Positions 54,541 through 64,000 of a DNA stretch of 64,000 bases are shown in pieces. The notes under the pieces were generated by a model. The model did not search any database and was not told the DNA's origin. It saw only the letters and a list, made by a program, of their open reading frames with translations. A program made the position numbers and the translations under genes. Source of the stretch: Alteromonas abrolhosensis (GTDB lineage Bacteria > Pseudomonadota > Gammaproteobacteria > Enterobacterales > Alteromonadaceae); assembly GCF_001953635.1 (NCBI RefSeq), contig NZ_MEJH01000011.1:1-64000 (forward strand), read 5' to 3'. Position 1 is the first letter of the stretch. Each line of letters starts with the position of its first letter.

Positions 54541-56649
54541 TCAAGCAGGATCTTTTAGGCGATTTTCATTGCTAACAAGCTGCTTACTCAAATGCTTATA
54601 AATACATTCTTTCAACCGACTTACACCAACAGGTTTTGATATGAAGTCGTCCATGCCCGATTTCAAGCATTTTTCTTTGTCACCAGTTAATGCGTTGGCG
54701 GTTAACGCTATAATGGGGACGTCGCGAGTCTCTTCTCCCATTGCTCTTATATGTCGCGTCGCCTCCAGCCCGTCCATAACAGGCATATGACAGTCCATTA
54801 AAATAATAGCGTAGGGCGAATTTTCTTTTAAAGAAGCTTTAACTTTATTTACCGCCTCTTCGCCGTTTTCGGCTAAGTCGGCAGATAGCCCCACCTCTTT
54901 TAGCTGCTCTTTAATTACCAGCTGGTTTATTTCATTGTCTTCTACGATTAGTGCTTTAAATGCACTCAACTCTTTTCTTGAAGGAATGTAGACAGGGTCA
55001 AAACCACAAGCTTTTTCAGCGACCGCCCCCGCATTTGCATTGTCTAGCATTAAACTAACAATGAATCGCGACCCCACACCAATTTCACTGCTAACTTCTA
55101 TCTTGCCGTCATAGTGCTTAACAATCTGACTAACAATTGCTAAACCTAAGCCTGTGCCACCGTATCTACGCTGTATTGAGCTCTCCGCTTGAACAAACGG
55201 CGAAAAGATTAACTGTTGTTGTTGCTTGCTGATGCCAACACCTGTGTCAGTAACAATTAATTTAACTTTAAACCGCCCTTTACCATACGGTGTACATTGA
55301 GTATCTACCGTTACCTTACCTTCTTTCGTAAATTTAATCGCATTGTTCAATAAATTGATAAGAATTTGTCCAATTCTTAGTTTGTCCGCAATAAATGTCT
55401 TTCCTTCAATTCCCTTTGTGCTCACGAAAAGCTCGAGACCTTTTTCGTAAGCTAGTCTATTAAACATAGGCACTTGCTCTTCTATTGTGTCAGCAAGGTT
55501 GGTAGGTGATTCTTCAAACGACATGTTGCCAGAGTCGATTTTAGAGAAATCGAGGATATCGTTAACAATGTTGAGCAATGACTCAGCGCTTCGCATTGCA
55601 ATACTCGCATGCTCGAACTGTTTGGAGTTAAGAGATGTACTCATCAGTGCCTCAAGCATGCCTTGCACGCCATGAATAGGCGTTCTAATCTCATGGCTCA
55701 TATTCGCGAGAAATTCACTTCGTGCCTTCAAGGCACTTTCTGCCAAATCAGTTTTTTGTTGTAACACCGCTTTATCTAAGTACAGCTGCGTAATATCAAC
55801 GGTGGCACCAATGACCTTAATGCAACGGTCATTTTCCATGACCGGATGAGCTCTACTTTGTAACCAACGGGTTTCTCCTGCATCGGTGCGAACTTCCAGT
55901 TCATAGGAAAAGTCTTCACCCGTTTTAATTATTTTATTAAATCGTTCTACATAGGCGGCGCGCTGTTCGTCATCTACGATGAATCTGATCACGTCTTCTG
56001 GCTTAACCACCTTTTCCCCGTGTATATGCAACATGCGCTTTAAGGCACCTGACCAAATTAATGCTCCGGTATCTAAGTTCAGCTCCCATGTACCCACTCC
56101 AGCTAGATTGGTTACCTGGTGCAGTAATGAATTTCTTTCTTCTAATATCGCTTTTTGCGCATTGAGATTATTTATCGCTTGTTGTCGCTCTAACTCGTTG
56201 CCGATCCAGGAAGCGACCAACAGTAGATAATCCATTTCTAAGGGCGTGAAAGGCGCCTCTCGTGGCTTGAGAGATGAGAAGTTGACTGTTCCGAAGAATT
56301 CACCATGCACTCTCACTGGGGAAGCGAGGTAGCTTTTCAACGTATATTTTTCAAAGCATGGATGGGACGCCCCCGGTGATGTGTTTATATTGTGATACGC
56401 CACCACAGCATCATTTTTAACGACATCTGCACAATAGGTATCAGGCAGTGCAAATGTGGCTTCTAGTGATATGTCATTGTCAGGTGTAACAACACTAAGA
56501 ACACGGTAACTATCGCCCTGAACATTACTTACAATCCCTGTTTCCAACCCGAGTATCTCCGTGCCTATGCTTAGCAAGCTCTCGAGCTTTTTATCAAATG
56601 GAAGAGCTTTATCATTTGATATGGTTTGTAAATCTTTAATGATACTCAT
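54541..56649 (-). CDS. Hybrid sensor histidine kinase, GAF-PAS-HisKA-HATPase-REC
   Basis: About 702 residues from the ATG at 56649, chosen over an upstream in-frame TTG (56676) because GGGAGG lies between them and a terminator stem abuts the TTG. Order: GAF (about 15-165), PAS/PAC (about 185-300; LNLDTGALIWSGALKRML), HisKA with phospho-accepting His in FLANMSHEIRTPIHG (about 330), HATPase (ILINLLNNAIKFTKEG, DTGVGI, RRYGGTGLGLAI) and a C-terminal receiver (ALIVEDNEINQLVI; acceptor Asp in ILMDCHMPVMDG). No membrane helix is seen, so it is a cytoplasmic sensor. No Hpt domain or partner regulator lies nearby; the signal is unknown. Confidence 0.92.
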   Translation of the reverse strand: MSIIKDLQTISNDKALPFDKKLESLLSIGTEILGLETGIVSNVQGDSYRVLSVVTPDNDISLEATFALPDTYCADVVKNDAVVAYHNINTSPGASHPCFEKYTLKSYLASPVRVHGEFFGTVNFSSLKPREAPFTPLEMDYLLLVASWIGNELERQQAINNLNAQKAILEERNSLLHQVTNLAGVGTWELNLDTGALIWSGALKRMLHIHGEKVVKPEDVIRFIVDDEQRAAYVERFNKIIKTGEDFSYELEVRTDAGETRWLQSRAHPVMENDRCIKVIGATVDITQLYLDKAVLQQKTDLAESALKARSEFLANMSHEIRTPIHGVQGMLEALMSTSLNSKQFEHASIAMRSAESLLNIVNDILDFSKIDSGNMSFEESPTNLADTIEEQVPMFNRLAYEKGLELFVSTKGIEGKTFIADKLRIGQILINLLNNAIKFTKEGKVTVDTQCTPYGKGRFKVKLIVTDTGVGISKQQQQLIFSPFVQAESSIQRRYGGTGLGLAIVSQIVKHYDGKIEVSSEIGVGSRFIVSLMLDNANAGAVAEKACGFDPVYIPSRKELSAFKALIVEDNEINQLVIKEQLKEVGLSADLAENGEEAVNKVKASLKENSPYAIILMDCHMPVMDGLEATRHIRAMGEETRDVPIIALTANALTGDKEKCLKSGMDDFISKPVGVSRLKECIYKHLSKQLVSNENRLKDPA

Positions 56650-56679
56650 GAGGATTTTCGGCCTCCCAGACAGCAAGTA

Positions 56680-56710
56680 AAAAGGCCAACGTTATTAACG
56701 TTGACCTTTT
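56680..56710 (-). terminator. Intrinsic terminator after the 56.8-58.2 kb lipoprotein gene
   Basis: Arms AAAAGGCCAACGTT and AACGTTGACCTTTT with one mismatch, followed by TTTTTA on the minus strand. It lies only about 30 nt before the histidine kinase start, so that gene needs its own promoter near here or relies on readthrough. Confidence 0.88.
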
Positions 56711-56781
56711 AAACTTAAGTGAAATATTCGCAGATGGAAGTTTTCACTCTTATCAATTAGTCTAATAAATAGACTAAGCGA

Positions 56782-58176
56782 TTAATAAAGCACATTAATT
56801 TCATAACCTGTTGGTGTATCTGCCGGTTCAACCGTAACTATGTAGTTTTCTTCCTCTGTAAAACCGAATAACGCCGTTCTATCAAGTAGCACTTGTTCTT
56901 CGTTGTCATCTTCGTATACGGCTATCACTTCATAGTAATCCGAAGGCAATACTTCACTGGTACTTTCAGCAAACTCTAGGTTCTGCACATCGTACTCTGC
57001 AGTATCGATAGTTTCGTCATTTCTAACTAAATAGAAGTCCACATCATCAAAATCACTAACCAGGTTAATGAAGTTAACCGTTTTATCGTAGGCCTGAGGC
57101 AAACCGCTTTCCACGAAGGTCGCTGCACCAAGTTTATTGTTGGTGTTGTATATGAGAATAGCTTTACTCTCGCCCTGATTAAGCGTAATTAGCTTGTTGC
57201 TTAGTGACGTAACTGTTCCTGATGGATCCGTTACCGTTACGCGATAATCGCCATAGCGGATAGTGCTGAATTGCGATAATTCACCGGCAGCGAGGGTAAA
57301 ACTTACGTCTTCTTCGTTAGTATTTCCGCCAAAAGTAACCTGAAGTTCTGCGTCAAGATTGGTTGAGTTATAAATACGATATTGAGAATCTGCTTCCACA
57401 TCGGTAAGCGCCGTTACTGAAGAGGAGTTTAAGATTGTGTCTACCACCAGCCCATCTTGGATTGCCCCACTTACGTCACGAAGTGTCATCAAGTATTCAG
57501 TTTCGTACACAAAATCGATAGTTTGTGACTCGAACACAACTTCGTCACTTCCAGGTTCGGTCAGGTAAATCGTGTACTCACCTTCATCGAAATAGTCGCT
57601 GTCGTCATCCGCGTCCCAGTAATCAAATTCAATCATGTCTCCCGTTGTAACCGTGCCGAGAAAATTAGCAGCTTCAAACGGGTCGCCAGACTCACTCATG
57701 TAGAAATCATAAGACGACTCATCTACCGCTACTGACAAAGCGAATAGCCGAAAGTGATCTTCCATGGTTTCGCGCTGATACGAATAGGTGGTAAATACAG
57801 GGTTACTAAAGTCCCCACTCATAACCACTATGGTTTTATAGCCATCTCGTAAATTAACGCTAATTTCGTCAATTAATACTTCTTGGTCGTCTGAATCAGT
57901 GCGTATGAACTCAAGCTCTAGATCACCATCCTCCATAGAGTACATTGATGTTGTGTCGCCAAATTGGGCAGAGCCAAAGCTATCGCCATCAACTTCGCGC
58001 ATTTCTACGTTGGCCCCGTTAGGTGAAGCGTTGTAAAACTGTATGTAAGCATATGAATAGTCTGAGCTACTGCTGTCTGAGCCACCGCAAGCGGTGAGCC
58101 CAAGCAGTGCAATAAGCCCTATAACTATTGCTCGAAACCCTGTTCCGTTAAGCAAAGATTGAGAGGTCAATTGCAT
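56782..58176 (-). CDS. DUF4397-like lipoprotein
   Basis: About 464 residues from the ATG at 58176, which has AAAGGA about 10 nt upstream; the reading frame stays open further upstream but that extension would precede the signal peptide. The signal sequence ends in a lipobox (IGLIALLGLTACGGSDSSSS). The mature protein is acidic and made of about four beta-sandwich-like repeats with YIQFYNASPNGANVEMRE, FRLFALSVAVDESSYDFYM, YRIYNSTNLDAELQVTF and VNFINLVSDFDDVDFYLV, a pattern typical of DUF4397-type extracellular repeats. Envelope-anchored; function unknown. Confidence 0.82.
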   Translation of the reverse strand: MQLTSQSLLNGTGFRAIVIGLIALLGLTACGGSDSSSSDYSYAYIQFYNASPNGANVEMREVDGDSFGSAQFGDTTSMYSMEDGDLELEFIRTDSDDQEVLIDEISVNLRDGYKTIVVMSGDFSNPVFTTYSYQRETMEDHFRLFALSVAVDESSYDFYMSESGDPFEAANFLGTVTTGDMIEFDYWDADDDSDYFDEGEYTIYLTEPGSDEVVFESQTIDFVYETEYLMTLRDVSGAIQDGLVVDTILNSSSVTALTDVEADSQYRIYNSTNLDAELQVTFGGNTNEEDVSFTLAAGELSQFSTIRYGDYRVTVTDPSGTVTSLSNKLITLNQGESKAILIYNTNNKLGAATFVESGLPQAYDKTVNFINLVSDFDDVDFYLVRNDETIDTAEYDVQNLEFAESTSEVLPSDYYEVIAVYEDDNEEQVLLDRTALFGFTEEENYIVTVEPADTPTGYEINVLY

Positions 58177-58501
58177 AAATTGAATGTCCTTTGACGTTGT
58201 TTTTAGTTGGATAAAGCCTGCACTTAAGCTATTAGGCACATGTACAGTGTGCTGTCTTGGCACGCACAATACAGCGATATGGCTACGTGAATAGCGCTTA
58301 GTTCAGGGCTTTACGCCATCTTTGCAAAGCTGACCTTTCTTTATAGAAAATTGACATTCAAGGGAAGAAACGAAGCGGGTATAAATTGCTGCTGTGCGGT
58401 TGGCATAATCACGTTGGAGTACGTTTACTTGTTGATTGCATTACACTCTCCAAAATGAGTTTGAAACGTGCAACGTTATTTAGGACGGGTCAAGGAAATA
58501 G
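58177..58501. other. Intergenic region between lipoprotein and protease genes
   Basis: About 325 nt between two leftward genes. It should hold the lipoprotein promoter; I could not assign hexamers. The protease terminator borders it on the right. The first 93 nt are in frame with the lipoprotein but are judged non-coding. Confidence 0.4.
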
Positions 58502-58525
58502 AAAAAGCCTGCACAAGCAGGCTTT
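58502..58525 (-). terminator. Intrinsic terminator after the S8 protease gene
   Basis: Perfect 9-bp stem AAAGCCTGC / GCAGGCTTT with a 4-nt loop, followed by TTTTTC on the minus strand, 24 nt past the protease stop. Confidence 0.93.
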
Positions 58526-58549
58526 AACAATGTCTAAAGCCGGGACAAC

Positions 58550-60220
58550 TTATTCGTACGAATAAGACAATGTCACACCGCTGTAGGTCGAATATGCACG
58601 AATACCAATGTGCCATGTACCTGCCGCTGGCGCGTCAAATGTACATACTTCGTTGTTGCCATTTTGATAAGGGCGACAGTCGTAGCTATTAGTCTGAGGT
58701 TGAGAGCCAAACTTCACATAAAGGTCTGCGTCGCCTGAACCACCCGCAGTACTGATGGTCATTTGCGTTACGCCCTCTGGGATAGTCCATGTGTAACGAT
58801 CCCAGCTACCACGAGAACCTGAAAGACCAGTTAGCTGACCTGATACTGGCTCTACGCCTGGCTCAGAACCGCCACCGCCACCAGTGCCACCACCCGCACA
58901 TCCGTTGGTGTTAAGGTAGTTGTAAGCATCAGCCAGCTGCATTAAACCGTAGCCATAGAAGTTATCGCGACCTGCGCTACCTTTATCTTTAGCCGTTGCG
59001 TTAAGTGCACTACGAATTTGGTTATTTGAACACTGCGGGAAGTAGCTCCATACCAGCGCTGCACCACCAGCAACGTGCGGAGTAGCCATTGAGGTACCGC
59101 TTAGCGATGCATAGGTGTTAGTCGGATAAGTAGACTGAACTGCACTACCTGGCGCCGCAATTTCAACTTGATCGTTGTACTGGCTGTAGCTTGCACGGTT
59201 TTCGCTTGAATCTACCGCTGCTACCGACATTACCGCATCGTATGAAGCTGGGTAGGATTTGGCGCTGTTACCGTCGTTACCAGCCGCCGCAACTAACAAC
59301 ATGCCTGCATCAGTGAAGCTTTGCATTGCATTACGCTCGGTGGCAGATGAACTGCCGCCACCTAAGCTCATGTTAACTACGTTTGAACCGGCGTCCTGAC
59401 ACTGCGTGATAGCATCGATAAGGTCAGACGCATAAGTCCACTGGCCGCTGTCGTTAAAGATTTTAACGATATGCATGTTCACACCAGGATATACACCAAC
59501 AACCCCTTCGTTGTTATCGTATGCCGCAATAGTACCCGCTACGTGAGTACCGTGGCCGTTACCATCGTTATACCAGTTACCCACAGCGCTGTTGTTCGCT
59601 TGACCGGTAACGCCGTCGTTTGTGCCAGGCAGATCTGGGTGACCTAGGTTGTAACCAGTATCAATGATACATACTTTGCGAGCCGTGGTATCTGACTGTG
59701 CAAACTGATTCGCCTGAACCATGGTGTAGCCGTAAGGTGTAGTTTGCGCCATAGGCTTACGACGAACATCCACCTCGATGCTTTCTACGTTAGGGTTTTT
59801 GCGAAGTTTGTTTAGTGCAGACTTGCTCATGGTAGCCGCAACCATTTTGTGCTTTTTAAGCTCTTTCTTGATTGCACCGCCGGCTTTAATAACTTCAGAT
59901 TTAGCAGATGCGATATCGAAAGGCTTTTTACCTTTTGAGTTAGCACTTGCAATTTGACCTTTCCCTTTCAATGCACTCACTTCAACCGTTTCAGTGGTCA
60001 TCTCATCTTTAAATTTGATGATATAACGCTCTTGGTCAGCAGTAACAAGACGATCGACAGTCAATCGCTTACCTAGTGCTTGTTTAAGGGTTTGAGGTTT
60101 TTCTTCAATTTTAACCAGGCCTTCGCCCGCTGCCAATGCAGAATTACCCATTAAGCCAAGTGATACAGCTAGAGCAGCTGCTGTTAGACATGTGTGTTTC
60201 TTATTTAATTTTGAGTTCAA
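58550..60220 (-). CDS. Secreted subtilisin-like serine protease (S8) with PPC domain
   Basis: 556 residues. Signal peptide (about 1-30), an I9-type propeptide (about 60-155; ERYIIKFKDEM ... NVESIEVDV), a subtilase catalytic domain with the triad in VCIIDTGYNLGHPDL (D), GHGTHVAGTIAA (H) and SGTSMATPHVAG (S), a glycine linker (GGGTGGGGGS) and a C-terminal pre-peptidase PPC domain (WDRYTWTIPEGVTQMTIS ... DADLYVKFG). Exported and self-processed, likely degrading environmental protein. The start codon is TTG with AGGA about 9 nt upstream; no ATG precedes the signal peptide core. Confidence 0.95.
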   Translation of the reverse strand: MNSKLNKKHTCLTAAALAVSLGLMGNSALAAGEGLVKIEEKPQTLKQALGKRLTVDRLVTADQERYIIKFKDEMTTETVEVSALKGKGQIASANSKGKKPFDIASAKSEVIKAGGAIKKELKKHKMVAATMSKSALNKLRKNPNVESIEVDVRRKPMAQTTPYGYTMVQANQFAQSDTTARKVCIIDTGYNLGHPDLPGTNDGVTGQANNSAVGNWYNDGNGHGTHVAGTIAAYDNNEGVVGVYPGVNMHIVKIFNDSGQWTYASDLIDAITQCQDAGSNVVNMSLGGGSSSATERNAMQSFTDAGMLLVAAAGNDGNSAKSYPASYDAVMSVAAVDSSENRASYSQYNDQVEIAAPGSAVQSTYPTNTYASLSGTSMATPHVAGGAALVWSYFPQCSNNQIRSALNATAKDKGSAGRDNFYGYGLMQLADAYNYLNTNGCAGGGTGGGGGSEPGVEPVSGQLTGLSGSRGSWDRYTWTIPEGVTQMTISTAGGSGDADLYVKFGSQPQTNSYDCRPYQNGNNEVCTFDAPAAGTWHIGIRAYSTYSGVTLSYSYE

Positions 60221-60652
60221 AATTTATTTCCTGTTTTATCTGTCTTATTAACTTCAACACTGTTTTATTCCGTGCTTTTGAAGCTATTTGTTATTAAGTG
60301 ACATACAGGTATAACCATTACCTCATACGAAAAGCTCATCCATGACAACCGACGCAACTGCGTTGCAACGACCTACCCGTTTGTCAGGTATATAGACAAA
60401 TGGTATTACCAAATTATCTACAAAGCTCATATTAGGCGGCGAATCAGGCAGTTGAGTATATTGCCCTAACCCTGGTGAGCATTTTTAATACCTTTAAAAA
60501 TGCACAAAAAAGCAACACAACTTACGAAAGCCGCGCACAATGTATGCTATGAGCCAATTCATGGTAGGAATAAAAAACTATAATTAACATTAATTTTACA
60601 AATTCAAATGTAACAAAATATTAAGCGCTTTATAGCAATGCTTAAAAATAAA
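60221..60652. other. Intergenic region upstream of the protease gene
   Basis: About 430 nt without an ORF. It is A/T-rich with short palindromes: CGTTGCAACG (60361-60370), TTTGTC/GACAAA flanking GTATATA (about 60380-60400) and TGGTATTACCA just after. These could be regulator sites for the exoprotease. No standard promoter could be assigned with confidence. Confidence 0.4.
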
Positions 60653-60680
60653 AAAGCGCGTACTAAATAGCACGCGCTTT
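60653..60680 (-). terminator. Intrinsic terminator after rlmB
   Basis: 9-bp stem AAAGCGCGT / ACGCGCTTT, followed on the minus strand by TTTTTATTTTTA. It ends the rnr-rlmB operon. Confidence 0.92.
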
Positions 60681-60735
60681 GTTAAAAACTAACTAGGGTT
60701 TACACGCTTAGCGCATCAACCCGAACAATATGAAA

Positions 60736-61476
60736 TTACAAACTTCTTTGTCTCACAATCTCGTACAAGCAAACACCCGTAGCTACCGACACGTTCAAAC
60801 TTGTCACGCTGCCAGCCATAGGAAGCTTCACCAACTCATCACACGTTTCTTTAGTAAGCCTACGCATGCCTTTACCTTCAGCCCCCATAACTAATGCAGT
60901 TGGGCCTTTTAGATCTACATCGTAAAGGGTTTTGTCGGTTTCACCGGCGGTGCCTACAATCCATAGCCCTTTATCTTGAAGGTGCTTTAAGGTTCTGGCC
61001 AGGTTAGTGATTTGAATAAGTGGAACCACTTCAGCTGCGCCACAGGCCACCTTTCTAACTGTGCCGTTTAAGCTTGCTGATTTATCCTTCGGTACTACTA
61101 CCGCGTGCACCCCTGCTCCATCGGCAGTACGCAAGCACGCACCTAGATTATGCGGGTCGGTTACACCGTCTAATACCAAAATTAAAGGCTGCGCTTCGCT
61201 TTCTAAAATTTTGTCCAAATCGGCTTCATCTAGCACGCGTGCGGGTTTTGCTCTTGCTACCACGCCTTGGTGTTGCTCACCGCTTACTTTGTCATCTAGC
61301 GCTTTGCGCTGACAAAACTGAACTGAAATACCGAAACGACGGGCTTGGTTAACAATGTTGGTTAAGCGCTCGTCATTGCGACCTTTTAACACTAACACTT
61401 CCATTACACGCTCGGGCTCTTTTTCAAGTACCGACTGCATGGCATGTAAACCGTATAACCATTCTTGCTGCGCCAT
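60736..61476 (-). CDS. rlmB: 23S rRNA (guanosine-2'-O-)-methyltransferase RlmB
   Basis: 246 residues. SPOUT methyltransferase: N-terminal substrate domain with [19 protein letters not shown], then the knot motifs [32 protein letters not shown] and [15 protein letters not shown]. It methylates G2251 (E. coli numbering) of 23S rRNA. Its start directly abuts the stop of rnr, the same pairing as in E. coli. Confidence 0.96.
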   Translation of the reverse strand: MAQQEWLYGLHAMQSVLEKEPERVMEVLVLKGRNDERLTNIVNQARRFGISVQFCQRKALDDKVSGEQHQGVVARAKPARVLDEADLDKILESEAQPLILVLDGVTDPHNLGACLRTADGAGVHAVVVPKDKSASLNGTVRKVACGAAEVVPLIQITNLARTLKHLQDKGLWIVGTAGETDKTLYDVDLKGPTALVMGAEGKGMRRLTKETCDELVKLPMAGSVTSLNVSVATGVCLYEIVRQRSL

Positions 61477-63894
61477 TTAACGCTTACCTCTTTTATTCAA
61501 TGACAGTGTTTTGCCGCTGCTACCGCCTTTTGCGCTGCCGCGACTTGACGATTTTCCACCGCTACGACTAGACGAGCTTGAGCCGCCTTTACCTTTGCTC
61601 CCTTTCTTGTCAGAACGCGAGCCTTTGCCTGTGCGTGATTTGTTATCAAAACGAGTAGGTTTATCTGAAGCCTTTTTAGCCGACCTCACCTTTACCTTCT
61701 TACCCTTAGTGCCGCGCAGCATAGACTTATCGAGTAATAAATCAATCTTTCTTTCATCCAGATTTACTGCCGCTACAGTCACTTCTACCGTATCGCCAAG
61801 CCTAAACTGGCGATGACCCGACTCACCGACCAACGCTTGTTTAACGTCGTCATAGTGATAATAGTCATCATCTAGGGATGTAATGTGTACCAAGCCGTCG
61901 ATGTGGTATTCGGTAAGGCGTATAAATAAACCAAAGTTTGTCACCGAGCTGACCACACCTTCAAAAGTGTCGCCGACGTGGTCGAGCATAAACTCACACT
62001 TAAGCCAATCGGCCACGTCACGGGTTGCGTCGTCCGCGCGACGTTCTGTCATAGAACACTGTTCGCCTAACTGTTCAATTTCTTCAACGGTGTAATTTTT
62101 CGCGCCACTTACCGCTTTTTTACCTTGCTGTTTGGCAATAATGCCTTTCAATGCACGGTGCACCACTAAGTCTGGATAACGACGTATCGGTGACGTGAAG
62201 TGCGCATAGGCTTCTAGCGCCAAACCAAAGTGACCTACGTTGTCACCATCGTACACCGCTTGTTTCATGGAGCGCAGCAGCATGGTTTGAATAAGCTCTT
62301 CGTCTACTCGACCGCGAGTTTTAAGCACCACATCGGTAAATGCGGCTGGCTCAGCATCTTCAACAATGCGATGAGGAATGCCAATCTCACTTAAGTAGCT
62401 GGTAAATGCAGTAAGCCTGTCGGCGTCTGGTTTGTCGTGCACACGATATAGCGCTGGCGCTTCATGCTTTTCTAACATCAACGCCGCACTCACGTTTGCC
62501 ATGATCATGCACTCTTCAATAAGCTTATGCGCATCGTTACGCACCAGCGGCACAATATTTTCAATCTTGCGCTGGGCGTTGAATACGAACTTCACTTCTT
62601 GGGTTTCAAACTCAATGGCTCCGCGCTTGGCACGGGCTTTTTTAAGCGCACGGTACAAGTCGTGAAGATTGCGTAGATGAGGTACATGAGGCTCGTAACG
62701 CTGATGAAGTTCTTTGTCGCCCTGCAGAATATTCCACACTTTGGTGTAGGTTAAACGGGCGTGCGAGTTCATTACCGCTTCGTAAAACTGGAATTCTTCT
62801 AGTTCACCATTTGCACTGATGGTCATTTCACACACCATACATAGGCGGTCGACTTCAGGGTTTAGTGAACACAAGCCGTTTGACAGTACTTCTGGCAACA
62901 TAGGAATTACTTGGTCAGGGAAATAGACCGAGTTACCGCGCTGCTGTGCTTCATCATCAAGAGCGGAGCCTGTTCTTACATAGTGACTTACATCGGCAAT
63001 GGCTACCCATAGCTGCCAGCCACCATCGTCGAGCGGTTCGCAATATACCGCGTCGTCGAAGTCGCGGGCGTCTTCACCGTCAATGGTAACAAGCGGAAGC
63101 TGGCGCAAGTCTATACGACCTTCTTTGGCTTCTTCGGGCACTTGGTCAGTTAGCTTTTCCACTTGCTTGGTTACGCCTTTAGGCCACTGATGTGGAATAT
63201 CAAACGTACGAAGCGCCATTTCTATTTCCATACCTGGTGCCATGTGCTCGCCAAGTACTTCAACAATTTTACCCACCGGGCTCATTTTACGGCGCGGACG
63301 CTGGGTAAGCTCTACCACGACCACCTGCCCCATTCGGGCACCGTGCGTGCTTTCTGGTGGAATGACAATTTCGTGCTGCAAACGGCTGTCATCTGGCACG
63401 ACCATGCCAAAACCTTGTTCAACAAAGTAGCGTCCAACAATAGGCTCGCTGCGAGGCTCAATGACTTGTGTTACAAATGCTTCTTTTCTTCCTCGGCGAT
63501 CGGTACCACTGATACGCGCTTCTACCACATCGTCGTGAAGGAACAGATTCATTTGCCCTGCACTGATAAATAAGTCACCGCTTTTGTCTTCAGGACGCAA
63601 GAAGCCGTAACCGTCACGGTGACCAATAATTCGGCCTTTAATGAGCTCTTCACGGTTTTGAAGTATGTATTTTTTCTGTTTGGTGAATTGCACCTGCCCT
63701 TCGCGCTCCATAGCACGCAGTCGGCGCTGAATTCCAATTCGCGCTTCTTCGTCGAAGGCGTTCACCAAGTTGCAGATATCAAGAAACGACAACGGCTTGT
63801 CGTGCTCTTTTAATAAGCTCATCAAATATTCACGGCTGGCTACCGGATTTTCGTACTTCTCTTTCTCGCGCTGATAATGCGGATCATCACTCAT
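61477..63894 (-). CDS. rnr: Ribonuclease R
   Basis: About 805 residues from MSDDPHYQREKEKYENPVAS, which matches the usual RNase R start; the frame extends 11 codons upstream to a GTG but without a binding site. Helix-turn-helix and cold-shock parts at the N terminus, then the RNB exonuclease domain (TIDGEDARDFDDAVYCE with the metal-binding aspartates), an S1 domain (GDTFEGVVSSVTNFGLFIRL) and a Lys/Ser/Gly/Arg-rich low-complexity tail of about 70 residues. It degrades structured RNA 3' to 5'. In an operon with rlmB. Confidence 0.96.
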   Translation of the reverse strand: MSDDPHYQREKEKYENPVASREYLMSLLKEHDKPLSFLDICNLVNAFDEEARIGIQRRLRAMEREGQVQFTKQKKYILQNREELIKGRIIGHRDGYGFLRPEDKSGDLFISAGQMNLFLHDDVVEARISGTDRRGRKEAFVTQVIEPRSEPIVGRYFVEQGFGMVVPDDSRLQHEIVIPPESTHGARMGQVVVVELTQRPRRKMSPVGKIVEVLGEHMAPGMEIEMALRTFDIPHQWPKGVTKQVEKLTDQVPEEAKEGRIDLRQLPLVTIDGEDARDFDDAVYCEPLDDGGWQLWVAIADVSHYVRTGSALDDEAQQRGNSVYFPDQVIPMLPEVLSNGLCSLNPEVDRLCMVCEMTISANGELEEFQFYEAVMNSHARLTYTKVWNILQGDKELHQRYEPHVPHLRNLHDLYRALKKARAKRGAIEFETQEVKFVFNAQRKIENIVPLVRNDAHKLIEECMIMANVSAALMLEKHEAPALYRVHDKPDADRLTAFTSYLSEIGIPHRIVEDAEPAAFTDVVLKTRGRVDEELIQTMLLRSMKQAVYDGDNVGHFGLALEAYAHFTSPIRRYPDLVVHRALKGIIAKQQGKKAVSGAKNYTVEEIEQLGEQCSMTERRADDATRDVADWLKCEFMLDHVGDTFEGVVSSVTNFGLFIRLTEYHIDGLVHITSLDDDYYHYDDVKQALVGESGHRQFRLGDTVEVTVAAVNLDERKIDLLLDKSMLRGTKGKKVKVRSAKKASDKPTRFDNKSRTGKGSRSDKKGSKGKGGSSSSSRSGGKSSSRGSAKGGSSGKTLSLNKRGKR

Positions 63895-64000
63895 GTATTT
63901 TAAATTTACCTTTCGTATTTTGTTCACAATGTTTTCGTTCGTGGCTTAGTTACTCAAAGCGCTATAGAAAACTTGGATATGATTTCTTAGACACACAAAC
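63895..64000 (-). promoter_or_regulatory. Upstream region of rnr
   Basis: The last 106 nt hold the presumed rnr leader or promoter. AAAGGT lies about 15 nt before the chosen ATG. No further gene is visible before the window edge. Confidence 0.3.

Noticed and set aside
58177..58269. N-terminal extension of the DUF4397-like lipoprotein
   Set aside because: The extension of 31 residues would precede the signal peptide and disrupt lipoprotein processing; the ATG at 58176 has a good binding site.

Overview
The window reads as chromosome of a marine gammaproteobacterium of the Alteromonas type. The clues are the sequence style of the ribosomal proteins, RNase R, RlmB and the S8/PPC protease, a sigma54-type promoter on a flagellin gene, and GGC-GGS style lipoproteins. 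This assignment is an inference from recognised protein families, not from a database search. No CRISPR array, tRNA, prophage or intact transposase was seen.

Layout. (1) 1-1.5 kb: the 5' end of a 16S rRNA gene transcribed leftwards, with a boxA and two consensus rrn promoters, then a secreted helical-repeat protein. (2) 1.6-10.4 kb: a TolC/HlyD/ABC export operon whose ABC subunit has lost every ATPase motif, a divergent NhaR-like LysR regulator, a YkgJ-type cysteine-cluster protein and a large Ig-like lipoprotein. Four copies of a GGGGTCAGAGTACATTTTC repeat are scattered between 6.0 and 12.2 kb. (3) 10.7-45.0 kb: a glycan island. It holds nucleotide-sugar genes (manC, ugd, rfbA/B/C/D, and a DegT aminotransferase plus PglD/NeuD-type acyltransferase). 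It also holds unusually large multidomain enzymes: a GT2-GT4 fusion, a tandem sulfotransferase, a tandem GT-B protein, an RgpF-GT2 protein, a 1513-residue protein with GH99-like, GT4, GT2 and AlgX-like SGNH modules, a TagD/LicD pair, and two methyltransferase-like proteins. At its head lies a flagellin gene with a sigma54 promoter. (4) 45.8-54.3 kb: the spc and alpha ribosomal operons (rplN to rplQ), including rpmD and rpmJ, with secY and rpoA. (5) 54.5-64 kb: a hybrid histidine kinase, a lipoprotein, a subtilisin-like exoprotease, rlmB and rnr.

How it fits together. No O-antigen flippase, polymerase, initiating phosphoglycosyl transferase or ligase is visible in the island, while a flagellin gene lies directly upstream of nine co-oriented genes with no strong terminator after it. 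The simplest reading is a cytoplasmic system that decorates flagellin with a glycan. That glycan would be built from dTDP-, GDP- and UDP-activated sugars and further modified by N-acylation, methylation, sulfation, phosphoglycerol and O-acetylation. This is an inference; a surface polysaccharide made elsewhere in part is the main alternative. The island is bounded by conserved translation loci, and its middle (about 35-43 kb) is visibly AT-rich, which suggests horizontal exchange.
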